Positions 1-7,589 of a stretch of DNA of 64,000 nt are shown here, piece after piece. The stretch covers positions 5,828,001 to 5,892,000 of the forward strand of contig OZ245874.1 in the NCBI GenBank assembly GCA_965229335.1. The letters run 5' to 3'. Positions within the stretch are counted from its first letter, which is position 1, and each line of letters begins with the position of its first letter. A program made the position numbers and the translations under genes. The stretch comes from JAFKFH01 sp017307375 (GTDB lineage Bacteria; Pseudomonadota; Alphaproteobacteria; Ferrovibrionales; Ferrovibrionaceae). The notes under the pieces were generated by a model. It did not search any database. It saw nothing but the letters and a program-made list of their open reading frames with translations, and was not told the DNA's origin.

Positions 1-151
1 ACGAACGCCGAAAGTCGGCTGTCATTCGCGCAGCCGGATGACGCTGCCCGAACTGGCCGGCGGCGCAGGCGCCGCTGGACAACCCCGGACCAGCCCGCCA
101 ACATTTTCAGGTATCAATACTATTCATGGGCTGAATCACGGTCGGTGATGA

Positions 152-1084
152 ATGTCGCGGGCGATGGGAGATATCGATGTCGGGCTGCTGCGGGTGTTCG
201 AGGCGGTGCTGGCCGAACGCCAGATCACCCGGGCGGCGCGCCGGCTGAACATCACCCAGTCGGCGGTCTCCAACTCGCTGGCCCGGCTGCGCCGGCTGTT
301 CGACGACGAATTGTTCGTGCGCACGCCGGACGGGATGCAGCCGACCGACACGGCGCTGAGCATCGCCGAACCGGTCGCCGCGGCACTCGACGCCATCCGC
401 AGCGCGCTGGCGGTCAAGCTGCCGTTCGACCCGGCGCGCGACGAGGCGAACTTCACCCTCGGCCTGTCGGAATATGCCGAAATGGTGCTGGCCCCCGACC
501 TGATCACCCGGCTGGCCCGCATCGCCCCGGGGGTGCGGCTGGCGGTGCGGCATGTCGAGCGTGGCGACGGCCTGCGTCTGATCGACGACGGGCTGATCGA
601 CCTGACGGCCGGGGTGCTGCCGGCGCCGCGCCCGCATATGCTGGCGGCGACGCTGCTGGTCGACGACATGGCCACGCTGATGCGCCAGGGTCACCCGGCG
701 GCCGGCCGGCTCGACCTCGCCACCTTCCTCGCCTACCCCCATATCCTGGTTTCGGCCAGCGGCGCGCGCGCCGGCGCGATCGACCGGCTGCTGGAAGCGG
801 AGGGGCAGCAGCGCCATCTGGCCGCCGTGGTCGGTCATCTGTCGGTGGTGCCCGCGATCCTCGGCCGCAGCGACTATCTCTGCACGATGCCCGGGCGGCT
901 GGTGCGCGGGCTGGCGGCCGCCCATGGCCTTGCCTGGGCGCCGACGCCGATCACGTTGCGCCCGCTGAAGCTGTCGATGATCTGGCATCGCCGGCAGGAC
1001 CGGCAGGCCGCGCATCTGTGGCTGCGCGACCAGTTGCACGCGACGGTCGCCGACAAAAATTCGCAGGCGCCCGCGAATACCTGA
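152..1084 (+). CDS. LysR family transcriptional regulator
   Basis: A 310-residue LysR-type DNA-binding regulator. An N-terminal winged helix-turn-helix occupies about residues 5-65 (VFEAVLAERQITRAARRLN, then TQSAVSNSLARLR), followed by a substrate-binding domain in which residues near 150-160 form the usual hinge. It is of the NodD/LinR-like branch judging by the LLRVFEAVL and LFVRTPDGMQPT wording, which is a family impression only. The ATG at 152 and one at 164 are both possible starts, and no strong ribosome-binding site separates them. It is followed by a VOC-family gene on the same strand 76 bases downstream, which may be its target. The first 151 bases of the window contain no gene I can support. 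Confidence 0.88.
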   Translation: MSRAMGDIDVGLLRVFEAVLAERQITRAARRLNITQSAVSNSLARLRRLFDDELFVRTPDGMQPTDTALSIAEPVAAALDAIRSALAVKLPFDPARDEANFTLGLSEYAEMVLAPDLITRLARIAPGVRLAVRHVERGDGLRLIDDGLIDLTAGVLPAPRPHMLAATLLVDDMATLMRQGHPAAGRLDLATFLAYPHILVSASGARAGAIDRLLEAEGQQRHLAAVVGHLSVVPAILGRSDYLCTMPGRLVRGLAAAHGLAWAPTPITLRPLKLSMIWHRRQDRQAAHLWLRDQLHATVADKNSQAPANT

Positions 1085-1160
1085 CAAAAGGGTGTCAGCG
1101 AGAGGGTCCTAATGTTGCCCCCGCGCCGGCATCGGGCCGGCTGTCCTTTGGGGTCAAACC

Positions 1161-1538
1161 ATGCTCGACCATGTCTCGCTCGGCGTCGCCGACATCGCCC
1201 GCACCCGCAAGTTCTACGATGCCGCGCTGGCACCGCTGGGCTACAGGCGGCTGTCAAACAGTGACGAATCGTTAGGCTACGGCGCTGATTCCGTTGCGCT
1301 CTGGCTCGGCAAAGCTGCCAGGCCGGTTCCGGCCGACCGCGAGTCGGGGCTGCATTTCTGCTTTGCCGCGCCCAGCCGCGAGGCAGTCGACCAGTTCCAC
1401 CAGGCGGCCCTGGCGCAGGGCGGCGGCGACAATGGCGCGCCGGGACTGCGCGCCGACTATGGTGACAACTACTATGCCGCCTTCGTCGTCGACCCGGACG
1501 GCTACCGGATCGAGGCCTATTGCAGCCAGCCGGGGTGA
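1161..1538 (+). CDS. VOC family (glyoxalase/bleomycin-resistance fold) protein
   Basis: A 125-residue single-module vicinal-oxygen-chelate protein. It starts with the typical LDHVSLGVADIARTRKFYDAAL metal-ligand and helix pattern and ends with YYAAFVVDPDGYRIEAYC, the usual end of the second beta-alpha-beta-beta-beta unit. The N-terminal His and the C-terminal Glu of the metal site are present. Members act as dioxygenases, lyases, isomerases or resistance proteins, and the substrate cannot be read from the sequence. The preceding LysR gene on the same strand may control it. A GCCGGC-type inverted repeat lies just upstream at about 1128-1144. Confidence 0.85.
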   Translation: MLDHVSLGVADIARTRKFYDAALAPLGYRRLSNSDESLGYGADSVALWLGKAARPVPADRESGLHFCFAAPSREAVDQFHQAALAQGGGDNGAPGLRADYGDNYYAAFVVDPDGYRIEAYCSQPG

Positions 1539-1643
1539 CGGCGGCGGATCGGCCACGCCGCGCGCCATCGAACGGTGGTGCGCGGCCCGATCCCGCCCCC
1601 TGGCGGCAACGCGCCCGCTGACCTAGGATCATCCCGGAAAGCC

Positions 1644-1665
1644 GGATCGATCGACTCATCGATCC
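1644..1665. repeat. 8-bp inverted repeat upstream of second LysR gene
   Basis: GGATCGAT and ATCGATCC form perfect 8-base arms around a 6-base spacer, ending 19 bases before the ATG of the downstream LysR gene. It could be an autoregulatory operator or an mRNA hairpin near the ribosome-binding site. Function is inferred only from position. Confidence 0.4.
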
Positions 1666-1684
1666 ATGAAAAAGGGATGATCGA

Positions 1685-2551
1685 ATGCGACGGGTCACCT
1701 TCGACCTCGACGTGCTGCGCAGTTTCGCCACCGGGATCGAGCTGGGCAGCTTTGCCCGCGCCGCCGACCGGCTGGGCCGCTCGACCTCGGCGATCTCGGC
1801 GCAATTGAAGAAGCTGGAGGAGCAGGCCGGCACGCCGATCTTCCGCCGCGCCGGACGCGGCCTCGGCCTGACCGAGGCGGGCGAGACGATGCTCGCCTAT
1901 GCCCGCCGCCTGCTGGACTTGAACGACGAGGCGGCGGTGGCGCTGCACGGCCTCGACCTCGAAGGCTGGATCCGGCTGGGCCTGCAGGAGGATTTCGGCG
2001 ACAGCCTGCTGCCCGCCGTGCTCGGCCGTTTCGCCCGCGCCCATCCGAAGGTGCGGATCGAGGCCCGCGTCGCCCGCAATGCCGAGCTGATGGAGCGGCT
2101 GGCCGGCGGGCGGCTCGATCTCGCCCTGGTCTGGGGCGAGGCCGCGGGCGGCCCGCATGGCCGGCGCCTCGCCGAGGTGCCGATGCGCTGGATCGGTGCG
2201 GCAAGTCAGCCCCCGGTGCGCGACGACGCCATCCCCCTGATCGCCTTCGAAAGCCCCTGCCTGTTCCGCGAGACCGCGACGGCCGCGCTCGATCGCGCCG
2301 GCATCCCCTGGCGGCTTGCCTTCACCAGTCCCAATCTCAGCGGATTGTGGGCCGCGACCGCCGCGGGTCTGGGGGTGACGATCCGCACCGGCCTCGGCCT
2401 GCCCGGAGCGCTCGCGGTGATCGACGACGCCCTGCCCGGCCCGCTGCCACGGATCGCGCTGACCCTGCATCAGGCCGAGGCCGAGCCGAGCCCGCCGGCA
2501 CGCCGCCTGGCCGACCTGATCGGCCAGGCAGTCGGCGAGATGGTGCCCTAA
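1685..2551 (+). CDS. LysR family transcriptional regulator
   Basis: A 288-residue LysR-type regulator with the HTH at about residues 5-65 (VLRSFATGIELGSFARAADRLGRSTSAISAQLKKLEEQAG) and a substrate-binding domain to the end. The start ATG follows an AAGGGATG ribosome-binding site. The 3' end overlaps the stop of the convergent thioesterase gene by 4 bases. It resembles regulators annotated as homologous to LrhA/HexA (RSTSAISAQLKKLE), but the inducer is unknown. A perfect inverted repeat precedes the start and may serve autoregulation. Confidence 0.88.
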   Translation: MRRVTFDLDVLRSFATGIELGSFARAADRLGRSTSAISAQLKKLEEQAGTPIFRRAGRGLGLTEAGETMLAYARRLLDLNDEAAVALHGLDLEGWIRLGLQEDFGDSLLPAVLGRFARAHPKVRIEARVARNAELMERLAGGRLDLALVWGEAAGGPHGRRLAEVPMRWIGAASQPPVRDDAIPLIAFESPCLFRETATAALDRAGIPWRLAFTSPNLSGLWAATAAGLGVTIRTGLGLPGALAVIDDALPGPLPRIALTLHQAEAEPSPPARRLADLIGQAVGEMVP

Positions 2552-2979
2552 TCGACCCCGAGAACCTTCCACACGCCCGAGGCGGTGAGGCAGAGCCGGC
2601 CGGCGGCGTGGATCTCGCCCTCGACCATGACGATGCCGGTCCCCTTGCGCACCAGACTTGCCGTGCCTTCGACCCAGTCGCCGGGCTTGGCGGCGGCGAG
2701 GAAATCGCAGGACAGCGAGATGGTCGCGCAGGGCTTGCGGTCGACCGTCTCGAAGACCAGCGTGCCGAGCACCTGATCCATCAGGCTGAGCAGCATGCCG
2801 CCATGCACGACGCCGTTGCCGTTGTCGTGGGTCGGATCGGCGCGGAAGGCGAGATGGACCAGCCGGTCGTCGTCGCGGCGGTACCAGACCGGGCCGATCT
2901 TGTCGAAATAGCCGCCGCGGCCATTCAGGCGCCGCCAGCCGTCGAGGGTCGGATCGTGATCGCTGCTCATGCCGGGCAT
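2548..2979 (-). CDS. PaaI-like hotdog-fold thioesterase
   Basis: A 143-residue hotdog thioesterase of the PaaI/YbaW type. The segment DNGNGVVHGGMLLSLMDQVLGTLVFE carries the HGG(M)xxxxxD pattern that forms the active site in this family; hydrolysis of acyl-CoA is the family reaction. The N-terminal WRRLNGRGGYFDKIGPVWYR segment is typical of alphaproteobacterial members. It is divergent from a crotonase gene 81 bases away, which suggests joint use in acyl-CoA metabolism. A second ATG nine bases inside (2970) is also possible as start. Confidence 0.82.
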   Translation of the reverse strand: MPGMSSDHDPTLDGWRRLNGRGGYFDKIGPVWYRRDDDRLVHLAFRADPTHDNGNGVVHGGMLLSLMDQVLGTLVFETVDRKPCATISLSCDFLAAAKPGDWVEGTASLVRKGTGIVMVEGEIHAAGRLCLTASGVWKVLGVD

Positions 2980-2997
2980 GACCTAGCGCGGCCAGGA

Positions 2998-3009
2998 TTG
3001 ACCGGTCAA
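2998..3009. promoter_or_regulatory. TTGACCGGTCAA palindrome between divergent acyl-CoA genes
   Basis: A perfect 12-base palindrome sits in the 81-base gap between the divergently transcribed thioesterase and crotonase. A site there could control both genes. No matching regulator is adjacent other than the LysR at 1685-2551, so the assignment is open. Confidence 0.35.
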
Positions 3010-3060
3010 GCGCGCCGGCCCAAGCTGCCGCCCGCAAACTTGCCAGGGAGGCCTGCACGC

Positions 3061-3861
3061 ATGGCGCCGTTTCTCGAGATCGACCGCAGCGGGGCGATCG
3101 TCTTCGTCACGATGAACCGCCCGGAAACGCGCAATGCGCTGTCCGATCAGGAACAGTTCGACGAATTCGTCGACCTCGCCGCCACGCTCAACGCCGATCC
3201 CTCGATCGCCGTCGCGGTGCTGACCGGTGCCGGCAGCGCGTTCTGCGCCGGCGGCAACATCAAGCAGATGCGCGACCGCCGCGGCATCGCCGAAGGCCCC
3301 GCCCCGGCCATCCGCGATCGCTATCGCGCCGGCATCCAGACCATCCCCAAGGCGCTCTACGATTGCGAGGTGCCGCTGATCGCCGCGGTGAACGGCCCGG
3401 CGATCGGCGCGGGCTGCGACCTGGCCTGCCTCTGCGACATCCGGATCGCCGGGGCCAGTGCGCGCTTCGCCGAAAGCTTCACCGCGCTGGGCATCATCCC
3501 CGGCGACGGCGGCGCCTGGCTGCTGCAGCGCGCGGTCGGCTATGCGCGGGCGGCCGAGATGACCTTCACGGCCGAGGCGGTCGATGCCCAGACGGCGCTG
3601 GCCATGGGCCTCGTCACCCGGGTGGTGCCGGACGAGGAGCTGGCCGCGGCGGCACGCGACCTGGCCCAGCGCATCGCCCGCCAGCCGCCGCGGGCCTTGC
3701 GCATGGCCAAGCGCCTGCTGCGCCAGGGCCAGACCGGCCGGCTGGACGAGGTGCTGGAACTGTCGGCGGCCTATCAGGGGATGCTGCACGAGACCGCCGA
3801 CCATGCCGAAGCGGTCGCGGCCTTCCTGGAAAAGCGCCCCGGCGTCTATCGCGGGACGTGA
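3061..3861 (+). CDS. Enoyl-CoA hydratase/isomerase (crotonase) family protein
   Basis: A 266-residue crotonase. IVFVTMNRPETRNALSD opens the fold, AFCAGGNIKQM forms the first oxyanion-hole segment, and NGPAIGAGCDLACLCDIRIA the second. FAESFTALGIIPGDGGAWLLQR follows, in which the Asp/Gly pattern replaces one of the two catalytic Glu residues of classical hydratases. The C-terminal part (PPRALRMAKRLLRQG) is normal. Substrate is unknown; the divergent thioesterase suggests breakdown of a particular acyl-CoA. The start ATG was chosen at 3061 after a purine-rich GGGAGG segment. Confidence 0.88.
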   Translation: MAPFLEIDRSGAIVFVTMNRPETRNALSDQEQFDEFVDLAATLNADPSIAVAVLTGAGSAFCAGGNIKQMRDRRGIAEGPAPAIRDRYRAGIQTIPKALYDCEVPLIAAVNGPAIGAGCDLACLCDIRIAGASARFAESFTALGIIPGDGGAWLLQRAVGYARAAEMTFTAEAVDAQTALAMGLVTRVVPDEELAAAARDLAQRIARQPPRALRMAKRLLRQGQTGRLDEVLELSAAYQGMLHETADHAEAVAAFLEKRPGVYRGT

Positions 3862-3864
3862 TCT

Positions 3865-3891
3865 GCGGGGGCGCCTGCGCGGCGCCCCCGC
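3865..3891. terminator. GC-rich hairpin between convergent genes
   Basis: GCGGGGGCGCC and its exact complement form an 11-base-pair stem around a 5-base loop, four bases after the crotonase stop and just before the stop of the convergent universal stress gene. There is no T-tract, so it is at best a weak intrinsic terminator, but its position fits a bidirectional end. Confidence 0.5.
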
Positions 3892-3904
3892 CCCGACCTA
3901 TCGC

Positions 3905-4741
3905 TCAATGATCGAGGAACACGGCAACCGGGCTGCCGGTGCAGACCTTCTCGGTCGCGCCGCCGAGGCCCAGGAAGGCCGACAGGCCGCCGCCGCCGAA
4001 CGCGCCCATCACCAGGCCGTCGGCATTGCATTCGCCGGCGGCGCGGATCAGCGCGCGGCCGCGGGCGCGGGCCGACGAACCTTCCGAATTGAAGCTGCGA
4101 TAGCTCGCGACGATGCCGTGGCTGTCGAGGAAGTCGATCAGCGCGCGCGCCTTCGGCCCGCCCTCGCCCAGGGTCAGCACGGTGACGCTGTCGGCCTTCT
4201 CCAGCAGCGGCAGCGCTTCCTTGACCGCGCGCGCGGCCTCGGCCGAACCGTTCCAGGCGACCGCGATGTTGCGCATCACCGTCGCGGTCGGCTTGGGCGG
4301 CGCGACCAGCACGGGGGCGCCGCCGTCGAAGATCAGCGCGCGGACCAGCGCGGCCGAAACCCCGGCCGCATCGTCGGTCGGGCGGCCGACGACGATGACG
4401 TCGGCGAGCCGGCCCAGCGCCGCGATCGACTGGTCGTCCTGGCCGTCGAACAGCGCGAACTCCGACTTCACCTTGCCGTCGCCGAAGACCAGCTGATAGA
4501 CCGCGCGGGCATTGCCCTCGCGCACTTCGGATTCGGAGGCGATCGCGTCGAACTCGGCCGCCGAGATGCCGATCATCGCCTCGCCGGCGACGACCGCCGC
4601 GATCGACTGCGCCGTGGTGCGGACATGAACGACGCGCACCCGCGCCTCATGCGCCTGGGCCAGCGCCTTGGCGGCGCGCAGCGCCCCTTCGGTATTGGGG
4701 CCGCCAATGGCCAGTGCCAGGATGTTCTTGAAGATCGCCAT
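3905..4741 (-). CDS. Tandem-domain universal stress protein
   Basis: A 278-residue protein with two UspA-like domains, about residues 1-135 and 140-278. The second ends with LVMGAFGGGGLSAFLGLGGATEKV, a form of the G-2x-G-9x-G nucleotide-binding signature; the first domain lacks a clear signature. Such tandem Usp proteins bind ATP or act as stress-related scaffolds in the cytoplasm. GTG (4744) and ATG (4741) are adjacent candidate starts after a GAGGGAGAGAG stretch, and I chose the ATG. It is a single-gene unit, convergent with the crotonase. Confidence 0.85.
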   Translation of the reverse strand: MAIFKNILALAIGGPNTEGALRAAKALAQAHEARVRVVHVRTTAQSIAAVVAGEAMIGISAAEFDAIASESEVREGNARAVYQLVFGDGKVKSEFALFDGQDDQSIAALGRLADVIVVGRPTDDAAGVSAALVRALIFDGGAPVLVAPPKPTATVMRNIAVAWNGSAEAARAVKEALPLLEKADSVTVLTLGEGGPKARALIDFLDSHGIVASYRSFNSEGSSARARGRALIRAAGECNADGLVMGAFGGGGLSAFLGLGGATEKVCTGSPVAVFLDH

Positions 4742-4815
4742 CACACTCTCTCCCTCGAGGATCTGTTCCTGGGTTAAGCCATAGCCCCGGCCCGATCAAG
4801 CCGCCGTGATGCCGC

Positions 4816-5448
4816 TCACGCGGGAACGTCGTGGGCGTAGCAGCGGATCAGCCCCTGGTCGAAAGCGCCGCGATGATAGCGAAAGCCGACGCGCAGGTCG
4901 GTGTGGCTGTAGTTGTGCTGGCCGGCCTGGGCCTCGGCCGGCCCGTCGGCCGCCAGCGCCGCCGCATCCTTCTCGCTGGGCCGGATGATCGCGATGTGGC
5001 CCGCCTTGCGCGGGTTCGGATTGATGAACGAGGCGACGACGAGCTGGCCCTGGTTGGCCGCCGCCTGCGCCGCCGCGTAACCGGCGAGCGGCCGCCACCC
5101 GCCCTTGCCCGCGGCCAGCCAGTTGCCTTGCGCGTTGGCCAGCAGGACCTGGCCGTGTTCGGGCGGCCGCAGGATGTAGACGCCGAGGCGTTCGGCCATC
5201 GCCGCGACATAGGCCGAGCAATGGGTGTGGCCCGGCGGCGCATCGGGTGCCGTCGGCAGCGGCAGCCCGGTTTCCCAGGCGATCCGGTCGCCGGCAAGCC
5301 AGCGCCGCTCGACGTCCGACTCGTCCAGCAGTTGGACGATGCGCTGCCCGGCCGGCGTGATCGGACCGCAGCAGGGCTGGGCGAAACCAGGACGAACAAT
5401 GGCCAGCGCGGCAAGGCCGCCCATGGCGGCGCGGCGGGTCAGCAGCAT
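4816..5448 (-). CDS. Secreted NlpC/CHAP-like protein (putative cysteine hydrolase)
   Basis: A 210-residue protein with a twin-arginine-like or Sec signal (LTRRAAMGGLAALAIVRPGFAQ, residues 3-24). The body has HTHCSAYVAAMAERLGVYI with Cys77 at the start of a helix, and RKAGHIAIIRP with His151, the Cys-then-His order and spacing of the NlpC/P60 and CHAP hydrolase folds. This assignment comes from pattern and is not certain. It overlaps the upstream gamma-glutamylcyclotransferase-like gene by 10 bases, so the two are co-transcribed. NlpC-type enzymes usually cut gamma-D-glutamyl bonds in peptidoglycan peptides; whether this one does is inference. Confidence 0.6.
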   Translation of the reverse strand: MLLTRRAAMGGLAALAIVRPGFAQPCCGPITPAGQRIVQLLDESDVERRWLAGDRIAWETGLPLPTAPDAPPGHTHCSAYVAAMAERLGVYILRPPEHGQVLLANAQGNWLAAGKGGWRPLAGYAAAQAAANQGQLVVASFINPNPRKAGHIAIIRPSEKDAAALAADGPAEAQAGQHNYSHTDLRVGFRYHRGAFDQGLIRCYAHDVPA

Positions 5449-5897
5449 GCGATGGCCTCGAGCGTGGCAAGATAGTCCGGCGGCAGGCCGCGTGCCCGTG
5501 CGCCGGCCAGGATGGCGTCGAGATAACGCCGGCTGGGCCGCGGCTCGACCAGCACGGCGTCGGGCAGGCCCAGATAGGTGAAGGCGGCAACCGGCGCCTC
5601 GCCCTGCACGACCGTCAGCTCGCCACGCCGGTAACGCGGCGGCGACCGATCGAGGCCCTCATGACGGTCGAGCGTCGCGACATGGGCCGGCGTCAGGTCG
5701 TAGAGCACGCCCCAGACGTCGCTGCGCGCGCAAGGGTCGAGCGAGGCGACCGCCCCCTTCCAGGTCGACGCCGAATAGAGTGGGAAATGGAGCCGATGCC
5801 CGGGCAGGCGTGCCAGGCCGCGGAAGCCGTGGCCGGGGCAGCGCGCCTCCATCTGGGCGCCATCGAGATTGGAGCCGTAGGCGAAATAGAGGGTCAC
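5439..5897 (-). CDS. Gamma-glutamylcyclotransferase (GGCT-like) family protein
   Basis: A 152-residue GGCT-fold protein. YFAYGSNLD at residues 4-12 is the substrate-binding loop and LDRHEGL places Glu80 at the catalytic acid position. Family members convert gamma-glutamyl amines or peptides to pyroglutamate plus the released amine; the exact substrate is unknown. It lies between an NlpC/CHAP-like secreted protein (10-base overlap downstream) and a TPR protein (4-base overlap upstream), forming a three-gene unit on the minus strand. The protein has no signal peptide and should be cytoplasmic. Confidence 0.82.
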   Translation of the reverse strand: MTLYFAYGSNLDGAQMEARCPGHGFRGLARLPGHRLHFPLYSASTWKGAVASLDPCARSDVWGVLYDLTPAHVATLDRHEGLDRSPPRYRRGELTVVQGEAPVAAFTYLGLPDAVLVEPRPSRRYLDAILAGARARGLPPDYLATLEAIACC

Positions 5898-7267
5898 GCC
5901 GCGTCCGCGGCAAGCCGCTGCGCGGTCGCCGTCGCCGCGGCGCCGAGATCGCGGAGGCCGAGACCGTCATAGAGCCGCGCCAGCAGCCGATGGGTCGGCG
6001 CGACATGCGGCCGCGCCAGACGCCGCAGCTCGACCAGTTGCTGGGCCGCGCCCAGATCGCCGGCCTCGATCAGGGCACGGATATAGAGCTGCTCGAACAG
6101 GTCGCGCTGGGCATGGCTGCCGCCGATCTCGTTCCAGCGGCTGCGGGTCTGGGCAAACAGCGGCACGGCGGCCCGCGCCTCGCCCTCGCCCAGTTTCAGC
6201 AAGCCGCGGGCCAGCGGCACCGCCACCTCGGCCCAAGGCGCGCGGGCGGCGCCGGTCAGCATCTCGGCATGGGCCGCCATCGAGGCGACGAGGTCGCGGG
6301 CCTGCGGCCGGCCGGTCCGGGCGAGCCCATAGACGTAGTGCAGGTCGAGGAAGGGTTCGACGTGATCGTCGACCCGCCCCGCGAGATGGTCGGCGACGTC
6401 GTCCCAGCGCTGGCCGACCGGCACGCCGTAGCCTTCGAGCCGGGCCAGCATCGCCACCGCCCCCGCCTGATCCTGCGAATAGGTCTTGTCGATGCCCCAG
6501 ATCTGGCTGTCGAACAGCGCCAGCACCTCGTCGTAACGCTCGCGGTCCAGCATGAACAGCGCCAGATGCCACCAGATATGGGTGTGCATGAACGAGTTCA
6601 GCCCGACCCAGCCGTCCGACAGCGCGCGCAGCGTGGTGATGCCCTCGTCGATCCGGCCGGTGGTTTCCAGCGCATGGGCCAGCGCATGCTGGGCCCAGAC
6701 TTCGTTGCGGTTCAGCCCGATCGCGCGGCGCGCGGCGGCCTCGGCCCGGTCGAGCAGATGGCATTGTTCATAGGCGAAGGCGGTCATGCCCAGCGCGTGG
6801 GCGTCGTCATGATTGGCGGCCAGCACCGGCAGCAGCGTGCGCAGCATGCCGGCCCAGTCGCCGCAGCCGATCCGGCGGGTCTGCATCAGCCGGGCGACGG
6901 CAAGCCAGCGCGGCTCGATTTCCAGCGCCGCGTCGAAAGCCCCGAGCGAGGCAAGCGGATCGTGGCGCACCCAGGCGGATACGGCCTCGACCAGCAGCCG
7001 CTCATGCGGTAGCGCATGCTGCGCCGCATCAACGGCTGCTGCAATATAATGCAACGCGCGGGTATGACTCTCATGATTTTCCATGAACATCATGAGAACA
7101 GCGCTCAGGCATTGTGCAACTGCACAATGTTTGTCCTGGTCGGCGCTTTCAAGGATTGCAGCGAAATCGGTGCCGCCCGCAAGGAACGAGCGCTGAAAAC
7201 GATTAATCGCTTCAAGGGTTTGGCCGGAACCGACGGTCAGAGCGACGCCACGATCGTCCCGATCCAC
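5894..7267 (-). CDS. TTC38-like tetratricopeptide repeat protein
   Basis: A 457-residue soluble protein of helical TPR repeats, with the DRDDRGVALTVGSGQTLEAINRFQ opening and the WVGLNSFMHTHIWWHLALFMLDRERYDEVLALFD central block typical of the tetratricopeptide repeat 38 family. Molecular function in bacteria is not established. I place the start at the GTG at 7267 because a GGAGG ribosome-binding site lies five bases upstream; a TTG at 7279 in the same frame has none. A hairpin with six Ts on the minus strand sits immediately upstream (7283-7310) and could attenuate it. It is the first gene of the unit with the GGCT-like and NlpC/CHAP-like genes. Confidence 0.8.
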   Translation of the reverse strand: MDRDDRGVALTVGSGQTLEAINRFQRSFLAGGTDFAAILESADQDKHCAVAQCLSAVLMMFMENHESHTRALHYIAAAVDAAQHALPHERLLVEAVSAWVRHDPLASLGAFDAALEIEPRWLAVARLMQTRRIGCGDWAGMLRTLLPVLAANHDDAHALGMTAFAYEQCHLLDRAEAAARRAIGLNRNEVWAQHALAHALETTGRIDEGITTLRALSDGWVGLNSFMHTHIWWHLALFMLDRERYDEVLALFDSQIWGIDKTYSQDQAGAVAMLARLEGYGVPVGQRWDDVADHLAGRVDDHVEPFLDLHYVYGLARTGRPQARDLVASMAAHAEMLTGAARAPWAEVAVPLARGLLKLGEGEARAAVPLFAQTRSRWNEIGGSHAQRDLFEQLYIRALIEAGDLGAAQQLVELRRLARPHVAPTHRLLARLYDGLGLRDLGAAATATAQRLAADAA

Positions 7268-7282
7268 GCATGCCTCCAATGC

Positions 7283-7310
7283 AAAAAACGACGGGCTATA
7301 ATGCCCGTCG
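7283..7310 (-). terminator. Minus-strand intrinsic terminator or attenuator
   Basis: On the minus strand CGACGGGC pairs with GCCCGTCG (8 bp, 6-base loop) and is followed directly by six Ts. It ends 15 bases before the GTG start of the TPR gene on that strand. It either stops a minus-strand transcript from the 7.3-7.6 kb gap or attenuates the three-gene unit below. Confidence 0.55.
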
Positions 7311-7313
7311 CGC

Positions 7314-7340
7314 TTGACTTGTGCTGCGTCGCAGCATAAT
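7314..7340 (+). promoter_or_regulatory. Promoter of putative sRNA with CTGC-N3-GCAG operator
   Basis: TTGACT at 7314-7319 and CATAAT at 7335-7340 form a -35/-10 pair 15 bases apart, or 17 if TAATTT at 7337 is the -10. Between them a perfect palindrome, TGCTGCG-T-CGCAGCA (7322-7336), contains the CTGC-N3-GCAG pattern described for the polyhydroxybutyrate regulator PhaR of Paracoccus. A protein bound there would block RNA polymerase. The promoter is seen in sequence; the regulator identity is inference. Confidence 0.5.
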
Positions 7341-7344
7341 TTTG

Positions 7345-7430
7345 TTTTCGACGCTTCGGCGTCGTTCGCCCTTCCTGGGCGTTTCCTCCCTAAGACTTGG
7401 GCTGCCGGTTTTCCGGCAGCCTTTTTTTTG
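7345..7430 (+). ncRNA. Putative suhB/alpha-r14 (MmgR-like) small RNA
   Basis: A stretch of about 80 bases has the layout of an alphaproteobacterial trans-acting sRNA. A first hairpin CGACGC-TTCG-GCGTCG (7349-7364) has a UUCG tetraloop. A second hairpin is GCCC-TTCCT-GGGC (7368-7380). An unpaired GTTTCCTCCCTAAGACTT follows, whose CCTCC is complementary to ribosome-binding sites. A strong terminator GGCTGCCGG-TTTT-CCGGCAGCC (7400-7421) with eight Ts ends it. There is no ORF. The GGGCGUUUCCUCCC wording and three-hairpin order match my memory of the suhB/alpha-r14 family, whose Sinorhizobium member MmgR limits polyhydroxybutyrate storage. The family call needs a covariance-model search. It is divergent from the TPR gene. 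Confidence 0.62.
7400..7429 (+). terminator. Rho-independent terminator of the sRNA
   Basis: GGCTGCCGG and CCGGCAGCC form a perfect 9-bp stem with a TTTT loop, followed by eight Ts. This is one of the clearest intrinsic terminators in the window and sets the 3' end of the putative small RNA. Confidence 0.85.
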
Positions 7431-7589
7431 TTCTGTCCCGGCGCCGCGGATTAGAAAGGAAATTGCGCCCCCACGTCAAGAGGCGAATTGAGCTTGCGCG
7501 GCTGACAGGGTGAAAATGATTTAGTTTCGCTCTCGAACAAAATCCGCCGCCCCTTGCCCGCACAGGGGCAGTTTGGTTTGCTTTTGGGC

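Noticed and set aside
107..1087. Long minus-strand frame opposite the first LysR gene
   Set aside because: Gln/Arg/Gly-rich shadow. The plus strand has a clear LysR HTH.
7431..7589. Search for a second gene or terminator between the sRNA and the DOPA-dioxygenase-like gene
   Set aside because: Only a weak GCCCCT/AGGGGC hairpin and no convincing promoter or ORF.
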